Under the pieces are notes generated by a model. The model did not search any database, had not been told where the DNA came from, and was given only the letters and a program-made list of their open reading frames with translations. From Primula veris (lineage: Eukaryota > Streptophyta > Magnoliopsida > Ericales > Primulaceae), in NCBI GenBank assembly GCA_963682055.1, contig OY821741.1, positions 17,909,211 through 17,973,210 of the forward strand: 64,000 nt of DNA. The letters are read 5' to 3'. Shown here piece after piece: positions 43,624 through 54,419 of this stretch (position 1 is its first letter; each line of letters starts with the position of its first letter). Position numbers and translations under genes: made by a program.

Positions 43624-46113
43624 TCAAGGCTCCACCTGAGGGGATGCGGGTGGGGGAATCACGGCAACAGCAGATGGAGGGGTCGTTGGAGCCGACCCGG
43701 AATGGGGACGGAGCGCCGTCGAAATAGTATGTCCCGGCATCTGTGGAAGCTCCTCGTCTCGGAGGTTGGCCCAATCCTGAGGCTTAGGAGGTGCACCTTG
43801 CGGACAGGGATAAACCAACTCCGACCACGCCCGGTCCGAGAAAGGCACCTTTGCAAAGTTTAGAGCTCGGACATGAGCGCAAAAAACGGAAAAATTAGCC
43901 ATCATTGCAAACTTTTTCCATTCGTCTGCCTGCTCTGCCTTCAGAGCAGCAACCTCTGATGTTCCGGCCTCCATAACCTCCGCCATGAGCAAGTTATCGG
44001 CCTCCAGTAGGTCATATTTCTCGACCCACTCCTCTTTTTCGGCCCCCATCTTCTCCACTTCCTCGGTCAGGCATAAGTTGTCTCCTACCAACTTCTCATT
44101 ATCAGAGGCCAATTTAGCCATCTGGGTTTTCTCCTCGGCCGTAATTTTGCTTTCGACCATCAGCTTCTCTTTCTCCGCCTCTAGCTCGGAGACCAACTTC
44201 GCTTGCTGAACTTTATCCTCAGCCAAGGCTTTATTTTCGGTCGTCAGTTTCTCTTTCTCCGCCTCTAGCTCGGAGACCAACTTCGCTTGCTGAGCTTTAT
44301 CCTCGGCCAACATACCCGAAGCGCAACATACCCGAAGCGCGTCCGTACTGGCCTGCTCTATAACCGATATTGCAGGACGAGCAGCTATCTTCTCTGCATC
44401 CTTGACAACGAGGGGCTTAAGAGCAGTATACCCCATCCTCAAGACTCGGGGTTGCTCCAACAGTTCACCCCTACACCGATCAATATAACGGGTCATTGCC
44501 ACCCCGTCCACCAACACCTTTTCAGGTCCCTCGAGAACCTCATCCTCGACACCCACCACAACTCCCATGGCAGTCTCTTTGCCGGCTTCCACCTCCACTT
44601 CCTCCCTCACCTCCTTCTCCGAAGGACCGGTCTCAGGGGCCTCATGCTCGGTCACCTCCTCAGTACGGATGGGCGAGCCAACAGGTAGATCTATCGGATC
44701 CTCAATACGGGCAGACGAGACGACAGGCAGGGTCATCGTATCCTCGCCCATGCTCACCAGGAGGTTCATATGTTCGAATATGTTGTCGAACGACCCCTGA
44801 AACACCATAATACCCATAGACCGGGCAAGAGCAAGGGTAACCAATGAAGAAGTCAATAACTGAAACAAGATAGCATATAAAGCAGGGAACAACAGAGTCA
44901 AAAGGCAACTATTCACAAAAACAAATACACTTACATCGAGATTCGCAACAGTCTCCTCGGTGGTATCACCTTGGGACGATGCGACCACCTCTACACCCCT
45001 GCCAACATCCGCAACCTCCACATTACCTGAGGTCTCAACCCCTCTAGCCCTCTTCGGGGTGCCAACAGCGGGGTCCGATGCTCGGCGTTGAGAACGAGTG
45101 GGCTTTTTCCCTCCCCGAGCAGCACTTCGAGCCCTGACAACTTTTACGAATTCCTCCTTGGGCTCTTTAGGGATCTCGGGCGCAGGATTCCCCTTGGTCA
45201 CTGGCCCCGCAGGGTAACCAAGTAGCAGGGGCGCAGAACGGCTTGCCGGATCCTTGGTAGGCCCAGGCCCCCACCATTTCCAAAGCGCTAAGAGAGCCTC
45301 AACATTGGGAGCGACGAGGTCTGGAATAGCAGGAGCTGTGGTCACAGGTCCAGGGATCTGGTGTCCTGCACAGCCCCATTCCCCGGACGCAATCACAACA
45401 CCAAGGTTATGTTCTTTGTTGGTGTCCGGCAACCCAATTACCAGCCGGAAGAATGCGCGCAATGTCTTCAAATATGAACTGCGGCGCTCGAAACTCAAAC
45501 TGTAGACCCCGAAGACATCTTTCAGTTCAATGGCTATCCCCGATACTTCCGACAACCTTTGAATACCGATCAAGGTTCGGTAACCATTCAGAGCGAGTTG
45601 GGCCGGAGCTATCTGGACGGCCTCAAAGAACGAAGCCACCCACTCCGTAAACGGAAGTCTAAGACCCCCAGTGAAGAAGGCCGAGGAACGCACAGCTACC
45701 TCGCCGGCAGGGACATATCCCAACACCTCCTCATCAGAGACAGGCAGCCGAATGTGTATGTTATCCGGTATTCCGGCGAGCTTCTTGAAGTCCTCTTCCA
45801 CAAATGTGCCAACTTGGGCCAGACATTGGGTCAAAATTTCCTATCCAAACATCATCACAAATCCATCAAAATACTAATCCCAAAACACATGACACGACAA
45901 ACCCCCCCCCCCCCCCAATTGATAGAAACCCTAAAAAGTTTTCCATCAACCCAACAAATATCCTATACAAGAAGAAATACCACTACTCAACAACCTAGAT
46001 AGACAAATATAGACAACTCAGACCAAATATGACCACAACCACAAATCAAATACGAATCCTAATCACAAGAAATATCCAAACAAACCACAAAATACGAAGA
46101 TACTTACAGTCAT
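43624..46113 (-). CDS. Antisense ORF 3, spliced gypsy-type antisense protein
   Basis: Gene model: exon 1 ends with ATG ACT at 46108-46113, coding two residues, followed by GTAAGT; intron 45841-46107. Exon 2 is 44935-45840. An in-frame intron of 138 bp (44797-44934, GTAAGT...TTTCAG) follows, then exon 3 43624-44796; about 694 residues. The N-terminal 150 residues carry RLPFTEWVASFFEAVQIAPAQL and LNGYRTLIG, the pattern of the 'putative gypsy type transposon' family (PF04195-like). The middle is Ala/Pro/Arg-rich. The C-terminal third is a coiled coil with a repeated QQAKLVSELEAEKEKL unit. Intron 2 has no stop, so both spliced and retained forms could be made. Confidence 0.68.
45900..45916. repeat. 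Poly-C run in the first intron of antisense ORF 3
   Basis: About 14-15 consecutive C on the plus strand (poly-G on the antisense transcript), just upstream of the exon 2 acceptor. Confidence 0.7.
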
Positions 46114-46853
46114 AATCACGAGCAAGCGAGGGAGAATAGCAGTAAATCTCTCAACCGTCACGACCAACCCTAGATAGAGAGGCAGAAAATTTTTGGCGGG
46201 AAGAACCAACCCTAGAGAGAGAAGATAAGAGATATTTTTCTTCAGTAAATTATAAGGTAAAAAACTAAAGGGATTACTTAGCACAGTTAAAAGGAGTGGA
46301 GCCACAGAAAGAATAAAATAATAACCGTCCTTTCGTGTGACAGAGGTTTACCTTTTTTCCAACCATAGAAAAGTCCACAACCGCTGCTGTTTTCGACAAG
46401 TAAACGCTCCAGATCTTGCCACGTCAGATAGTATATCCCACTAACCAAGGCAGTTCACATCATTACACCTAAATAAACGGCCAGTGGACCCTACCACGAA
46501 ATTCTTCCTGCATACGCTACCAATATTACCAAACCGAGGATGTTCTCCGATTAAGTTCCTCGACGCCAAACCGTGTCTTACCCGAAATGCACACCGAACA
46601 AGGTGGACGGAGACCGTTCCTAGCTCGACGGCATTTGAGCATCAAGTCTAACAACGCTCTCCGGGGAGATAACCACGGTGCACCATGCTCGGTGTCCGAT
46701 ACTAAGACATCGAAATATATCAACATAAAGGCAAAGCAAATAAAATAGACAGGATCGAATTGCAAAACACAAGTTTTATTCATCCACAAAGGGGAAAACA
46801 ACCAGTTACAACGGGAAAAATAAAAATTACAACTTCAACACTAGAATACTTCT
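46114..46853. other. Upstream region of antisense ORF 3, no further gene
   Basis: 46114-46310 is probably its 5' untranslated exon, with repeated CTCTCTAGGGTTGGT phrases. 46320-46850 holds GA/CT-poor unique sequence; the small frames there show no domain. Confidence 0.4.
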
Positions 46854-47222
46854 CTAACTCTGAGCCCTAGAACTACCACCTTCCTCGGTATCCTTCTTCG
46901 CCAAGAGCTCCTCCAGACGCTCTTTTTCCCTAATTAAATGAGAAATGCCAATCTCCACCTGTTTTAAAGCATGAGATTGAGACTTGCACTTCTGCTCGGC
47001 TTCAAAACGAGCAGCGCTCTCCTCCTTCCAGTACTGTTTGAACCGCCTCATTTTGGTCTGAGCACACTTGAGATCGTGCTTCAGCCACGACATCTCAATT
47101 TCTTTTAGCTGAAGAGGTGTCAAATCCTCTTCCCCGAAACCAGGGGGACGAGGTAGCAAAAAAGTAGGCTCCTCTTCCATGAGGGCTTTCTTCTTGGAGG
47201 CAGATCTAGTGATGGGAGCCAT
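46854..47222 (-). CDS. Antisense mini-gene 4, coiled coil
   Basis: 122 residues starting MAPITRSASKKK, then a short Pro-rich segment (LLPRPPGFGEEDLTPLQ) and a helical coiled coil from about residue 45 (EIEMSWLKHDLKCAQTKMRR, then a Glu/Lys/Gln-rich helix ending EERLEELLAKK-like), closing EEGGSSRAQS. The ATG at 47222 is chosen because a TATA box lies about 80 bases upstream; the in-frame ATG at 47372 lies upstream of that box. No known family. Confidence 0.55.
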   Translation of the reverse strand: MAPITRSASKKKALMEEEPTFLLPRPPGFGEEDLTPLQLKEIEMSWLKHDLKCAQTKMRRFKQYWKEESAARFEAEQKCKSQSHALKQVEIGISHLIREKERLEELLAKKDTEEGGSSRAQS

Positions 47223-47297
47223 CTTAAGCAAAAGCAAGTTAGAAGAAACAAGAGAGAGAAAAGGAGATTGGATAATGAAGTACAGGCAATAGGGAGC

Positions 47298-47304
47298 ATT
47301 TATA
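47298..47304 (-). promoter_or_regulatory. TATA box for mini-gene 4
   Basis: CTTTATAAATGC on the minus strand, followed by a CT-rich leader of about 70 nt. Confidence 0.55.
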
Positions 47305-47447
47305 AAGAAATTCAAGGGTTCAAAAAATGAAAGGGCATAAAGTACGAGGCGTTGCAACGGTTCATAAGACATGCACGAAATATGAAAAGATACAACTGTT
47401 CTAATACAAGTTCCAAAACAGAAAATAAGAAAAATAGACTAATCTAA

Positions 47448-47927
47448 TCAATAATTAGTGGGTGGGACAACAAAACTGCCAGACCGAGAGGAAGTCGCCC
47501 GAGCAGAGCTAGCTAACCGAGCTTCATATGAGTCGTTCATGACGACCAAGCATTCATTCTCCCGGGCAAGGTATGCATTCTCGCCAATAAGGGCAGTAAC
47601 TTGTTCTTTAAGCCGAGCATTTTTAACAGTCATACTAGCGAGGCCTTGAGGAGAGTTATCAAACTCATTCTGAGCATGGTCCCAAATCTCCTCGGCATCA
47701 TACCAGGAGTTGGCCAGATGATTTCTCTGTAACAACAAATGATCGAGCTGGCGACTCAAGGCCGAAATCTTGGTCCACTTCACTGTCTCTTCGGGATGAG
47801 AGCCGAACAAACTCAAGGCCAAAACACCATACTCCTTCTCAAGCCTCGCCATTAGACGACGGACCCGAGATACCTTAGTATCCAAGCCCTTCATCTGAGC
47901 ATGATATCTCACCACAGGTTCAGACAT
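47448..47927 (-). CDS. Antisense mini-gene 5, coiled coil
   Basis: 159 residues starting MSEPVVRYHAQMKGL. Helical heptads: VSRVRRLMARLEKEYGVL, SRQLDHLLLQRNHLANSW, then NARLKEQVTALIGENAYLAR. Ser/Arg-rich end. The start is set by the TATA box at 48028-48035. Intact frame, no known domain. Its leader has the same CTATAAATAC box as mini-gene 6. Confidence 0.55.
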   Translation of the reverse strand: MSEPVVRYHAQMKGLDTKVSRVRRLMARLEKEYGVLALSLFGSHPEETVKWTKISALSRQLDHLLLQRNHLANSWYDAEEIWDHAQNEFDNSPQGLASMTVKNARLKEQVTALIGENAYLARENECLVVMNDSYEARLASSARATSSRSGSFVVPPTNY

Positions 47928-48027
47928 TCTGGGAAATTGTTTTAGTGCAGGATAAAATAGGAGATGAGGGAAAAGCAAACAATAAGAGTTGATGAAAGAG
48001 GGTAACTACTAAAGAAAAGAAGAGGAG

Positions 48028-48035
48028 TATTTATA
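48028..48035 (-). promoter_or_regulatory. TATA box for mini-gene 5
   Basis: CTCTATAAATACTCC on the minus strand, about 100 bases before the start. Confidence 0.6.
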
Positions 48036-48878
48036 GAGAAAAGATAGTGAGATATTTTCTGACAAGTGCTTGGAAACATGCATATTATCTGACATATGCC
48101 TGGGAGCAGGCACCTATAAAAAGAGAAGACATTCAAAGGTCCACAGTCCAGAAAAACGACAAACCACAAGTGCAATATAAAAAGAAGTGCAATATAAAGG
48201 GGCAAAGGAAATTTTCATTAATAAGGGTGAGATACATCACTGTTCATTACATCAGAGGACATCAAAGGGAAAAACTATTACATAAGGAGACTACATCGAA
48301 AGAAAATCTATTACATCGAGGTCTATTACATCCGAGAATAACATCAGAAGAAAATTCTATTACAGAAGATCAACTATGTCGGCAAACCCATCGAACAGGA
48401 TGCATGAAGGAAGGAGGCGATGGGGAAGAGGAAGAAGAGATGAAGAGGAACATAAAAAAGAAGTGAAAAGCAAGAAGAGGAAAATGAAAAATGACAAAAA
48501 CCCTAGAAGTAACACAAAACCCTTAGGATCACAGGGTTGATTGTTAAATCATAGTGGTGCAGAAGAAGATAAAAAGGGAAAAAAGAAAAAGAAGAGAACA
48601 AAGCATAAAACAGAAAAAAAAGAAGAGTGCAAGAAGATGAAGAGGAAGAAATGAAGGAAACTGAGAAAAAAAAAAAAAAAAAAAGTAAAAGGAACAAAAC
48701 AAAAAAAAAAAGAGAAAGAAAAAGAGTGATGGGAGAGAAGATGAAGGAAAGAGAAAGGGCGAGGCTAGGGGGAAGTCGATCGGTATCGATGAGAGGGCCC
48801 GGCAGAGACATCCCTGTCTCGAAGTGTCGGGTTCCCCCTTAACACCTCATTCTCTTCGACTAGAGCCCGACGAGCACG
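48036..48878. repeat. Purine-rich low-complexity spacer
   Basis: 48240-48370 has repeated TTACATC(A/G)GAGG phrases. 48400-48760 is almost pure purine on the plus strand with A runs up to about 20. No gene called; the frames here are composition artefacts. Confidence 0.6.
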
Positions 48879-49058
48879 TCAACAATAATCCAGCTCGGAT
48901 CTTAGCCAAGTCAATTCCCGAACCATCTCGGTATGGTGATAACGCATCACCTTTAATTCCTCCTCAGCATCCTTCAACAGTTTTAGTGCATGGCCATATG
49001 AAGCTTCAAAAGCCTCCACTTGCAAGACCAATGCAGATTTGGTTGGAGAACCTTCCAT
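48879..49058 (-). CDS. Antisense mini-gene 6, short coiled coil
   Basis: 59 residues starting MEGSPTKSALVLQ, with a helix (EEELKVMRYHHTEMV) ending ELDYC. The longer in-frame ATG at 49130 lies too close to the TATA box (49143-49150) to be in the transcript. Small and without a known family; it may be a truncated relative of the other mini-genes. Confidence 0.45.
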   Translation of the reverse strand: MEGSPTKSALVLQVEAFEASYGHALKLLKDAEEELKVMRYHHTEMVRELTWLRSELDYC

Positions 49059-49142
49059 TTTTAGGAAGTTGTAAGACAAAATTCTGTATATAATGAAGAG
49101 AGATAAGGGGGAGGTTGCGAAGAAATCCATATCTTAAGTAGG

Positions 49143-49150
49143 TATTTATA
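49143..49150 (-). promoter_or_regulatory. TATA box for mini-gene 6
   Basis: CTCTATAAATACC on the minus strand, the same 11-base core as at mini-gene 5. Confidence 0.6.
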
Positions 49151-49169
49151 GAGAAATTAAGGAAGGATT

Positions 49170-49310
49170 AGTGTGGGGAAGTGCAACCGTTCGCCAAGAG
49201 ATTTGGGAAAACGAGGGTAATTAAAAGATGCGCCTGTTGAGAAATTAAAAGTGGGGAGTTGCAACCATTCATTATAAAAAGAGGCGTCTGTTTAGAAGAA
49301 ACACTTGGAT
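49170..49310. repeat. Duplicated GTGGGGA-GTGCAACC block
   Basis: Two diverged copies of about 85 bp: GTGGGGAAGTGCAACCGTTC and GTGGGGAGTTGCAACCATTC, each followed by (A/G)AG(A/G)(T/G)GCG(C/T)CTG. A related GTTGCAACGGTTC lies near 47349, upstream of mini-gene 4. Confidence 0.5.
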
Positions 49311-49630
49311 TCATGCCAGTATTTAAAGAGGGTAAAATTCGAAAAGTCTCTGCACGTGTCAATCTGGAAAAAGTGCAACAATATTAAGATATAAAGGATA
49401 AGATTTGTGCACAGGGCTCGAGAAATCCCCTCAGTCCCTAGATAAAAAGATTCAGAAGGTTCAATGGATAAGGTCAAACGCAAGGCCCAAGAAAAAGCAT
49501 TAATGAATCCACAAGCATCCGCAGTCAAATTAATTGCATTGGGAGAATAATTCAGATAAAATCAAGAAAAAGAAAATTTTCCATTAATCAAGGGGAAATT
49601 TATTACAAAATGCTACTCGACAAAATTACA

Positions 49631-49981
49631 TTACAAAAAGAAAGGAAAAGAGTTATTTTGTAGGACCAGCTTCATCCTCGGTCCTCTTCTTGGATACACT
49701 TCCTTGAGGGCCAATTTATAAGCCCTCTTGGAAGCAATATGCCTCTCTCTAGAAGCCTCCAGCTCTTTGATCCGAGCACGAGCCCAAATATTGTCGATCA
49801 GAGACCTCTGATATTCACTCTCCATTGCCTCCAAGCGCTCATCCATCTCAGCAGCTCGGCGAGCCTCCACGGTTAAAGAGGCAACCCTCCTTTCGAGGAT
49901 ACGAGTCCTCCTAACCTCCTCCTCGAGATGGGCAACATATTCAGGAAGGTTGTCACCACTATTTTCACGAGGAGAAGCCAT
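49631..49981 (-). CDS. Antisense mini-gene 7, coiled coil
   Basis: 116 residues starting MASPRENSGDNLPEYVAHLE. A continuous coiled coil follows (EEVRRTRILERRVASL; MDERLEAMESEYQRSL; RIKELEASRERHIASK), then RAYKLALKEV. It is a paralogue of mini-gene 8: the same start (M.SP, SGDN, YVA.LE), a matching middle, and KRAYKLA.KE near the end. The ATG lies 50 bases after a TATAAAAAGGGAC box. Confidence 0.6.
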   Translation of the reverse strand: MASPRENSGDNLPEYVAHLEEEVRRTRILERRVASLTVEARRAAEMDERLEAMESEYQRSLIDNIWARARIKELEASRERHIASKRAYKLALKEVYPRRGPRMKLVLQNNSFPFFL

Positions 49982-50030
49982 TTGTTCGTTAATAAAGAAT
50001 GAGTTGCACAAAGAAAATAGGGACAGTCCC

Positions 50031-50038
50031 TTTTTATA
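50031..50038 (-). promoter_or_regulatory. TATA box for mini-gene 7
   Basis: CCTATAAAAAGGGACTGTCC on the minus strand. The box plus GGGA is shared with mini-gene 8. Confidence 0.65.
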
Positions 50039-50299
50039 GGAAGAAACAATGGGGTAGATCAAAGGTCATCTCAAAGAAAGACAACCTCTTGAGCTTCCCA
50101 AGAGCATTTATGGCTAACTACAACAGTTCAAATCCAATTAAGTCACCCAATAAGGTACCAAGAAGATAAACAGACAAGAGCGATAATAAAGAAATATTTT
50201 ATTAATATTTTCAATAGTTCAGTTACAACTTGGAGATAATATCCAATACAAAAGAAATCATAAACGACTAATTATTCCGAGGAAGAGCCTCATTCATCG

Positions 50300-50599
50300 T
50301 CATCCGAACTCGGCATCATCCGAACTCGGTTTAGACCGAGCATGCAACTCCTTAAAAGCAAGCTTATAGGCCCTTTTTGCTGCCTTTTGCTTAGCCAGAG
50401 AAGCCTCGAGCCTCTTTATACGTTCAAAGGCCCAATCAAGGTCAGCAATTGTCAAGTGATGAGCTGCGTCCATATCAGATAGCCTTTTTGTCACGTCCGC
50501 CAATTTCTTTTTCATAACGCGAGCCTTCTTGACTTCATTCTCCAAGTAAGCGACATAATCTGAAGAATTGTCTCCAGTAGAACCATTGGGAGAAGTCAT
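50300..50599 (-). CDS. Antisense mini-gene 8, coiled coil
   Basis: 99 residues starting MTSPNGSTGDNSSDYVAYLE. Coiled coil (NEVKKARVMKKKLADVTKRL; ERIKRLEASLAKQKAAK), then RAYKLAFKEL and an acidic end. Tandem paralogue of mini-gene 7, with the same TATA-to-ATG spacing (54 bases). The upstream in-frame ATG at 50809 lies before the TATA box and is rejected. Both copies keep open frames despite clear divergence, which argues for past selection on the proteins. Confidence 0.6.
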   Translation of the reverse strand: MTSPNGSTGDNSSDYVAYLENEVKKARVMKKKLADVTKRLSDMDAAHHLTIADLDWAFERIKRLEASLAKQKAAKRAYKLAFKELHARSKPSSDDAEFG

Positions 50600-50652
50600 T
50601 AAGTCACAAGCTAGGTGGTGATGGAATAAGTAATTGTAGGAAGGGTATTCCC

Positions 50653-50660
50653 TTTTTATA
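50653..50660 (-). promoter_or_regulatory. TATA box for mini-gene 8
   Basis: AGTATAAAAAGGGAATACCC on the minus strand. Confidence 0.65.
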
Positions 50661-50879
50661 CTAAGGTGATTTTTAGAAAGGTCAAGGGTTGCTTCGAAGA
50701 AAGATACCAAGGGTCTTATCAAAGTCAAATAGCAAATTTGCAAGTTCCCAAGACAATAAATGGGTCCCAAGGAGCATTTATAAATAGGGGCATTTGCCGA
50801 ATGAAACATAGGGGACAGCTAAACCGAAGTAATCTCTTCGGCAGACCAATCATGACTCCCTCGACGTGGAAACCACACC

Positions 50880-50897
50880 GAGGAAGTCAGGGAGCAC
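50880..50897 (+). other. Polypurine tract of 17-kb Tat element
   Basis: GAGGAAGTCAGGGAGCAC directly before the 3' LTR; purine-rich but imperfect. Confidence 0.5.
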
Positions 50898-50898
50898 T

Positions 50899-51425
50899 TG
50901 ATAGAACATAAAAATTAGACCCGAGTATTCTATTCGGATCTTAATCAGCTCATATATCATAACTGGGTATCCAACGCTTAATGGGTCATCACCCCCTATA
51001 CAAAAAGCCTAAGCCCACTTAACTAGGGACTCATATCTGAAAAAACCCATGAGATGGAGACATTTGTCAACATCCTAGGAGGCATAATAGCCTATAAATA
51101 GCCAAGTATCCCCCCAAGAAAGAGACCAGAAAATCTATCCAAAAAATATACAGAGAAGTAGAGAAAAGAGAGAAATTAGTCAAAGATTATAACATCAAGA
51201 AACAAACCGAGCAGAAAAAGAACCGAATACCGAAGAAGAAGGAGAAAGACTAAGATGAGAGATCAAATAGTTAAGTCGAACATGATTGTAAGAAGGAAAT
51301 TGTAATCCGAACAAGGACAATTGTCGAATAGCAATAAAGATCAAGAAGTGTTTATCATTTATTATATATTCAATATTATATCGTTGAAAAACCTAACGCA
51401 ACCGCTAAAAGTTATGGTTTTATCA
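50899..51425 (+). repeat. 3' LTR of 17-kb Tat element
   Basis: 527 bp, 12 differences from the 5' LTR by eye, 8 of them transitions or more. Followed by CTAAT. Confidence 0.95.
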
Positions 51426-51430
51426 CTAAT

Positions 51431-53254
51431 CTTTATTAAGGCTAGTCCCTTTCTAACAGAGCCGGTTTTGGGTCTGTCGCAACAGTGCATGTGCACTGGT
51501 CCGTGTAAAAAATGGGGCCAAAAATTCCTTTTGTTTATCCATGTTATAAAGTTAATTTGCTATACTGATATGATAGATATATTAAAGTAAATGGCCAAAA
51601 TGTGAAAATGGGTAAAGATTTGGACCACACGTGCACGTGCTGCACCTAAAGAAATATTTTTTTAACATCATTCACCATTTTAGTTTAACGTAACTGTTAG
51701 TTAGTCCTCATAGTGCAAATTGAAACAGAAAAAGGCCCAACAATTAGCAAATATGTTACTTTAGATACTAAAATTAAGCAAATGTTATTTGGTTTGTCTT
51801 ACAATTTTCAATTTTTACCCATTTTATGGGATGAGAAAATCTTTCTACATAGGGCTGATAAGGGCCAATTTTCTGTTATAATTGCATATTTTTTAAAATA
51901 AATTTCGAGCACTTGAGTCTATTTTAAAAAAAAACATTTTTTTTAACTTTTGCACCGGAACTCAAATTACTCCCTGCTTTCTAATTACTTATGTGGATGG
52001 GCTGAAATAAGACCATTAGTGATAAGCCGTTATATTTGCTTTTCTGCCGCTTCTTTAACGTTACTCATTCTAGATCATGTATTGACCTGTGCATACACAT
52101 TTGGTCATATTAAATATGTTATGTTTTGGTCATGCTATCGTTTTTTTTTTTTTAATCATGTACACCCTTTAGTTTACATGTACATGCTTTCCTCTGAACA
52201 TGTCAAGAGATCTTTGTTCTGAATATCCAACTCAATGTAATAACAAAAGAAGTATACATGTCAGCCAAACTTTCAACCCCAAACCTAGCTCATTCTTCAA
52301 TAGGTCTATAAAAAATTTCCATTTAATCCAATAATTTTATTTGTTTCGTCATTTGTCCCCCATAGGAATTTGACAAAATCTGGTCTATCTTTTTAGTTAT
52401 CATCTTTGCACGATTCATAAGGGGCGGGATACCCATATGATCAGGGTTATCACGGCATCCCTATAATTTTGAAAAATAATTTTTTTTATTTGTATTTTCA
52501 TAATAATTTATATATACGATACCCTTAAATACTTTTTTTGCAATCTCTTTCAAAATTATATATTGTTAGTGTAATAACATACCATGATTTTGTATGTACT
52601 GATAATATATAACTAATAATTAAAAAATTAACATATGCAAGTGATTATAAAATACATTTTACACCAACTTATCATGTTGACACGTAAGACAAATTTAAAA
52701 AAAAAATTAAAGCAATGGTGAGTGCAAACAAAATTTTAAAAAAAAAAATTTGTGGTTATATTTTAATTGAAGTGAGTGTACTAAAATTGTGTAATATATA
52801 TTTAATTATTCGTATATATTTATTATTTAATATACGTTTCGTTTTTTCAGGTTTTTTTTTTGTTTATTTTTTACATTCGTGTTTTAATCTTTTTACTTGT
52901 TATAACTTAATTTCTTAAATTTAATTTTTGTATCTTTTTTTCTATTTTATTTATTTTTTAGTCAATTTTGAAGCGCTAAAACTTTCGACACATAACTGCA
53001 CGTGACGTTACTGTTGTGGTTTTTTTTAGAGTTTGAAAATACAGTCGAAATTGACCGAAATGGAAAAAAATAGAAATTAAATACATTTTAATCAAGAAAT
53101 CAAAATAAAAAAAATATGGTAAAAAAATTAAAAAATATATATGATTTTATGTATTTATACTTTTAAAAAACATTATACGATTTTATTAATTCTGATAACT
53201 CCGAACATTTGGTTCCGTCCCAATGATTCATGGCAACAGTGGTAGAGAGATAGC
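51431..53254. other. Intergenic, no gene recognised
   Basis: AT-rich; the frames at 51713-51901, 51950-52222 and 52715-52918 have no recognisable domain and are not called. Confidence 0.4.
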
Positions 53255-54419
53255 TACTACAAGAAAATTCTCATATTCTAACTATCAAATAAGTTAGTAA
53301 AGCTCAAAATCAGTTACTATATGCAATTTATTAACCGAAATTCTAACTAGTGCATCAGTTAGTAAAAGCCTAGTTAGTAAATTTTACTAACTGAATAAGC
53401 GCTAGTTACTATATAACAAGTGAATTAGCAACTGATTTTATCAGTTAGGGATTGATTACCAACTGATTTCATCAGTTAGAAATTACTAACTGATTTTCAT
53501 AGTAACTATTTACCAACTAACAACAGTTGCTATTTTCTAACTACAATACCAACTACTTCAGCTACTTTTTGCAACTAACAATACCAACTAAACATCAGTT
53601 AGTAAATGGTCACTTTTCTAAACTGGAAATATGCAAATTTTAGACCCACTAGCTAATTAAATTTAATAAATGTGATTAAAACAATAATATAAGAAACTAA
53701 TTACGCCGAACCAACATTTCATTAAATATTAACAACAAACTATAATCAAAATTATCATTTAAAATCAAATTATAATACAAAATGGTACAAGTCTAAATAG
53801 AATAAATTACAAGCTAAATCAAACTATAATACAAAATGGTACACTATGGATAAAACTGAACCATTGTTTTCTAAATTCTTGGTGTTTGTGCCTTCATGAT
53901 GCTTAAATCGGAAACTCAACGGCAACACATTTCTCAAGATAAAACTGCCCAAACTACGCCCATCATTGGAAGAAGAACTAGAACTTGTACCCTAGCAATG
54001 TGTTTTGTCGACACGGTATTACTCCTGACTTGTTATTCTAAAACATCCACACATTGAAGACACCCCTGCCACTGGCACTATGATTCCTTTTACCACATCG
54101 CACTTGGTTCACTTTACTATGATTTTGTTCAACCATCCTAATCAAATAACAAAAAAATAACTCTAATCAAACCGTTAATTTCAACACAACAAGCTAAACA
54201 TGGTTACTAATAGAATGAAATTAAACATCAAAAGGAACATGACTACATAACAGAAAGACTTAACAAGAACAACAACAACATGTAAGCACTAATATAAATA
54301 TTTTCTCCTGGATGTTTGGACAAAACATGTTCAAATTCTTAACATAATGGACCAAATATAAACAAAACCAAAAGTACCAGGCATCAACCAGAATCTTCCC
54401 ATTAACATTACTTACCAAA

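Larger units (their letters stand above)
34445..51425 (+). mobile_element. Complete 17-kb Ty3/gypsy Tat-lineage retrotransposon
   Basis: 16,981 bp with 527-bp LTRs at 34445-34971 and 50899-51425, flanked by a perfect CTAAT target duplication (34440-34444 and 51426-51430). Order: LTR, tRNA-Asp-type primer site, gag, protease, RT, RNase H, archaeal-type RNase H, integrase, hairpin tandem array, then about 8.9 kb with eight antisense reading frames, a purine-rich tract, LTR. The LTRs differ at 12 positions by eye (about 2.3%), which with common plant rates suggests an insertion of the order of one to two million years ago. Gag-pol carries several stops, so the copy is not autonomous now. Confidence 0.95.

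Noticed and set aside
48503..48842. Ser/Phe/Leu-rich and Lys/Glu-rich frames on opposite strands
   Set aside because: Pure-purine low-complexity DNA gives long open frames by composition alone.
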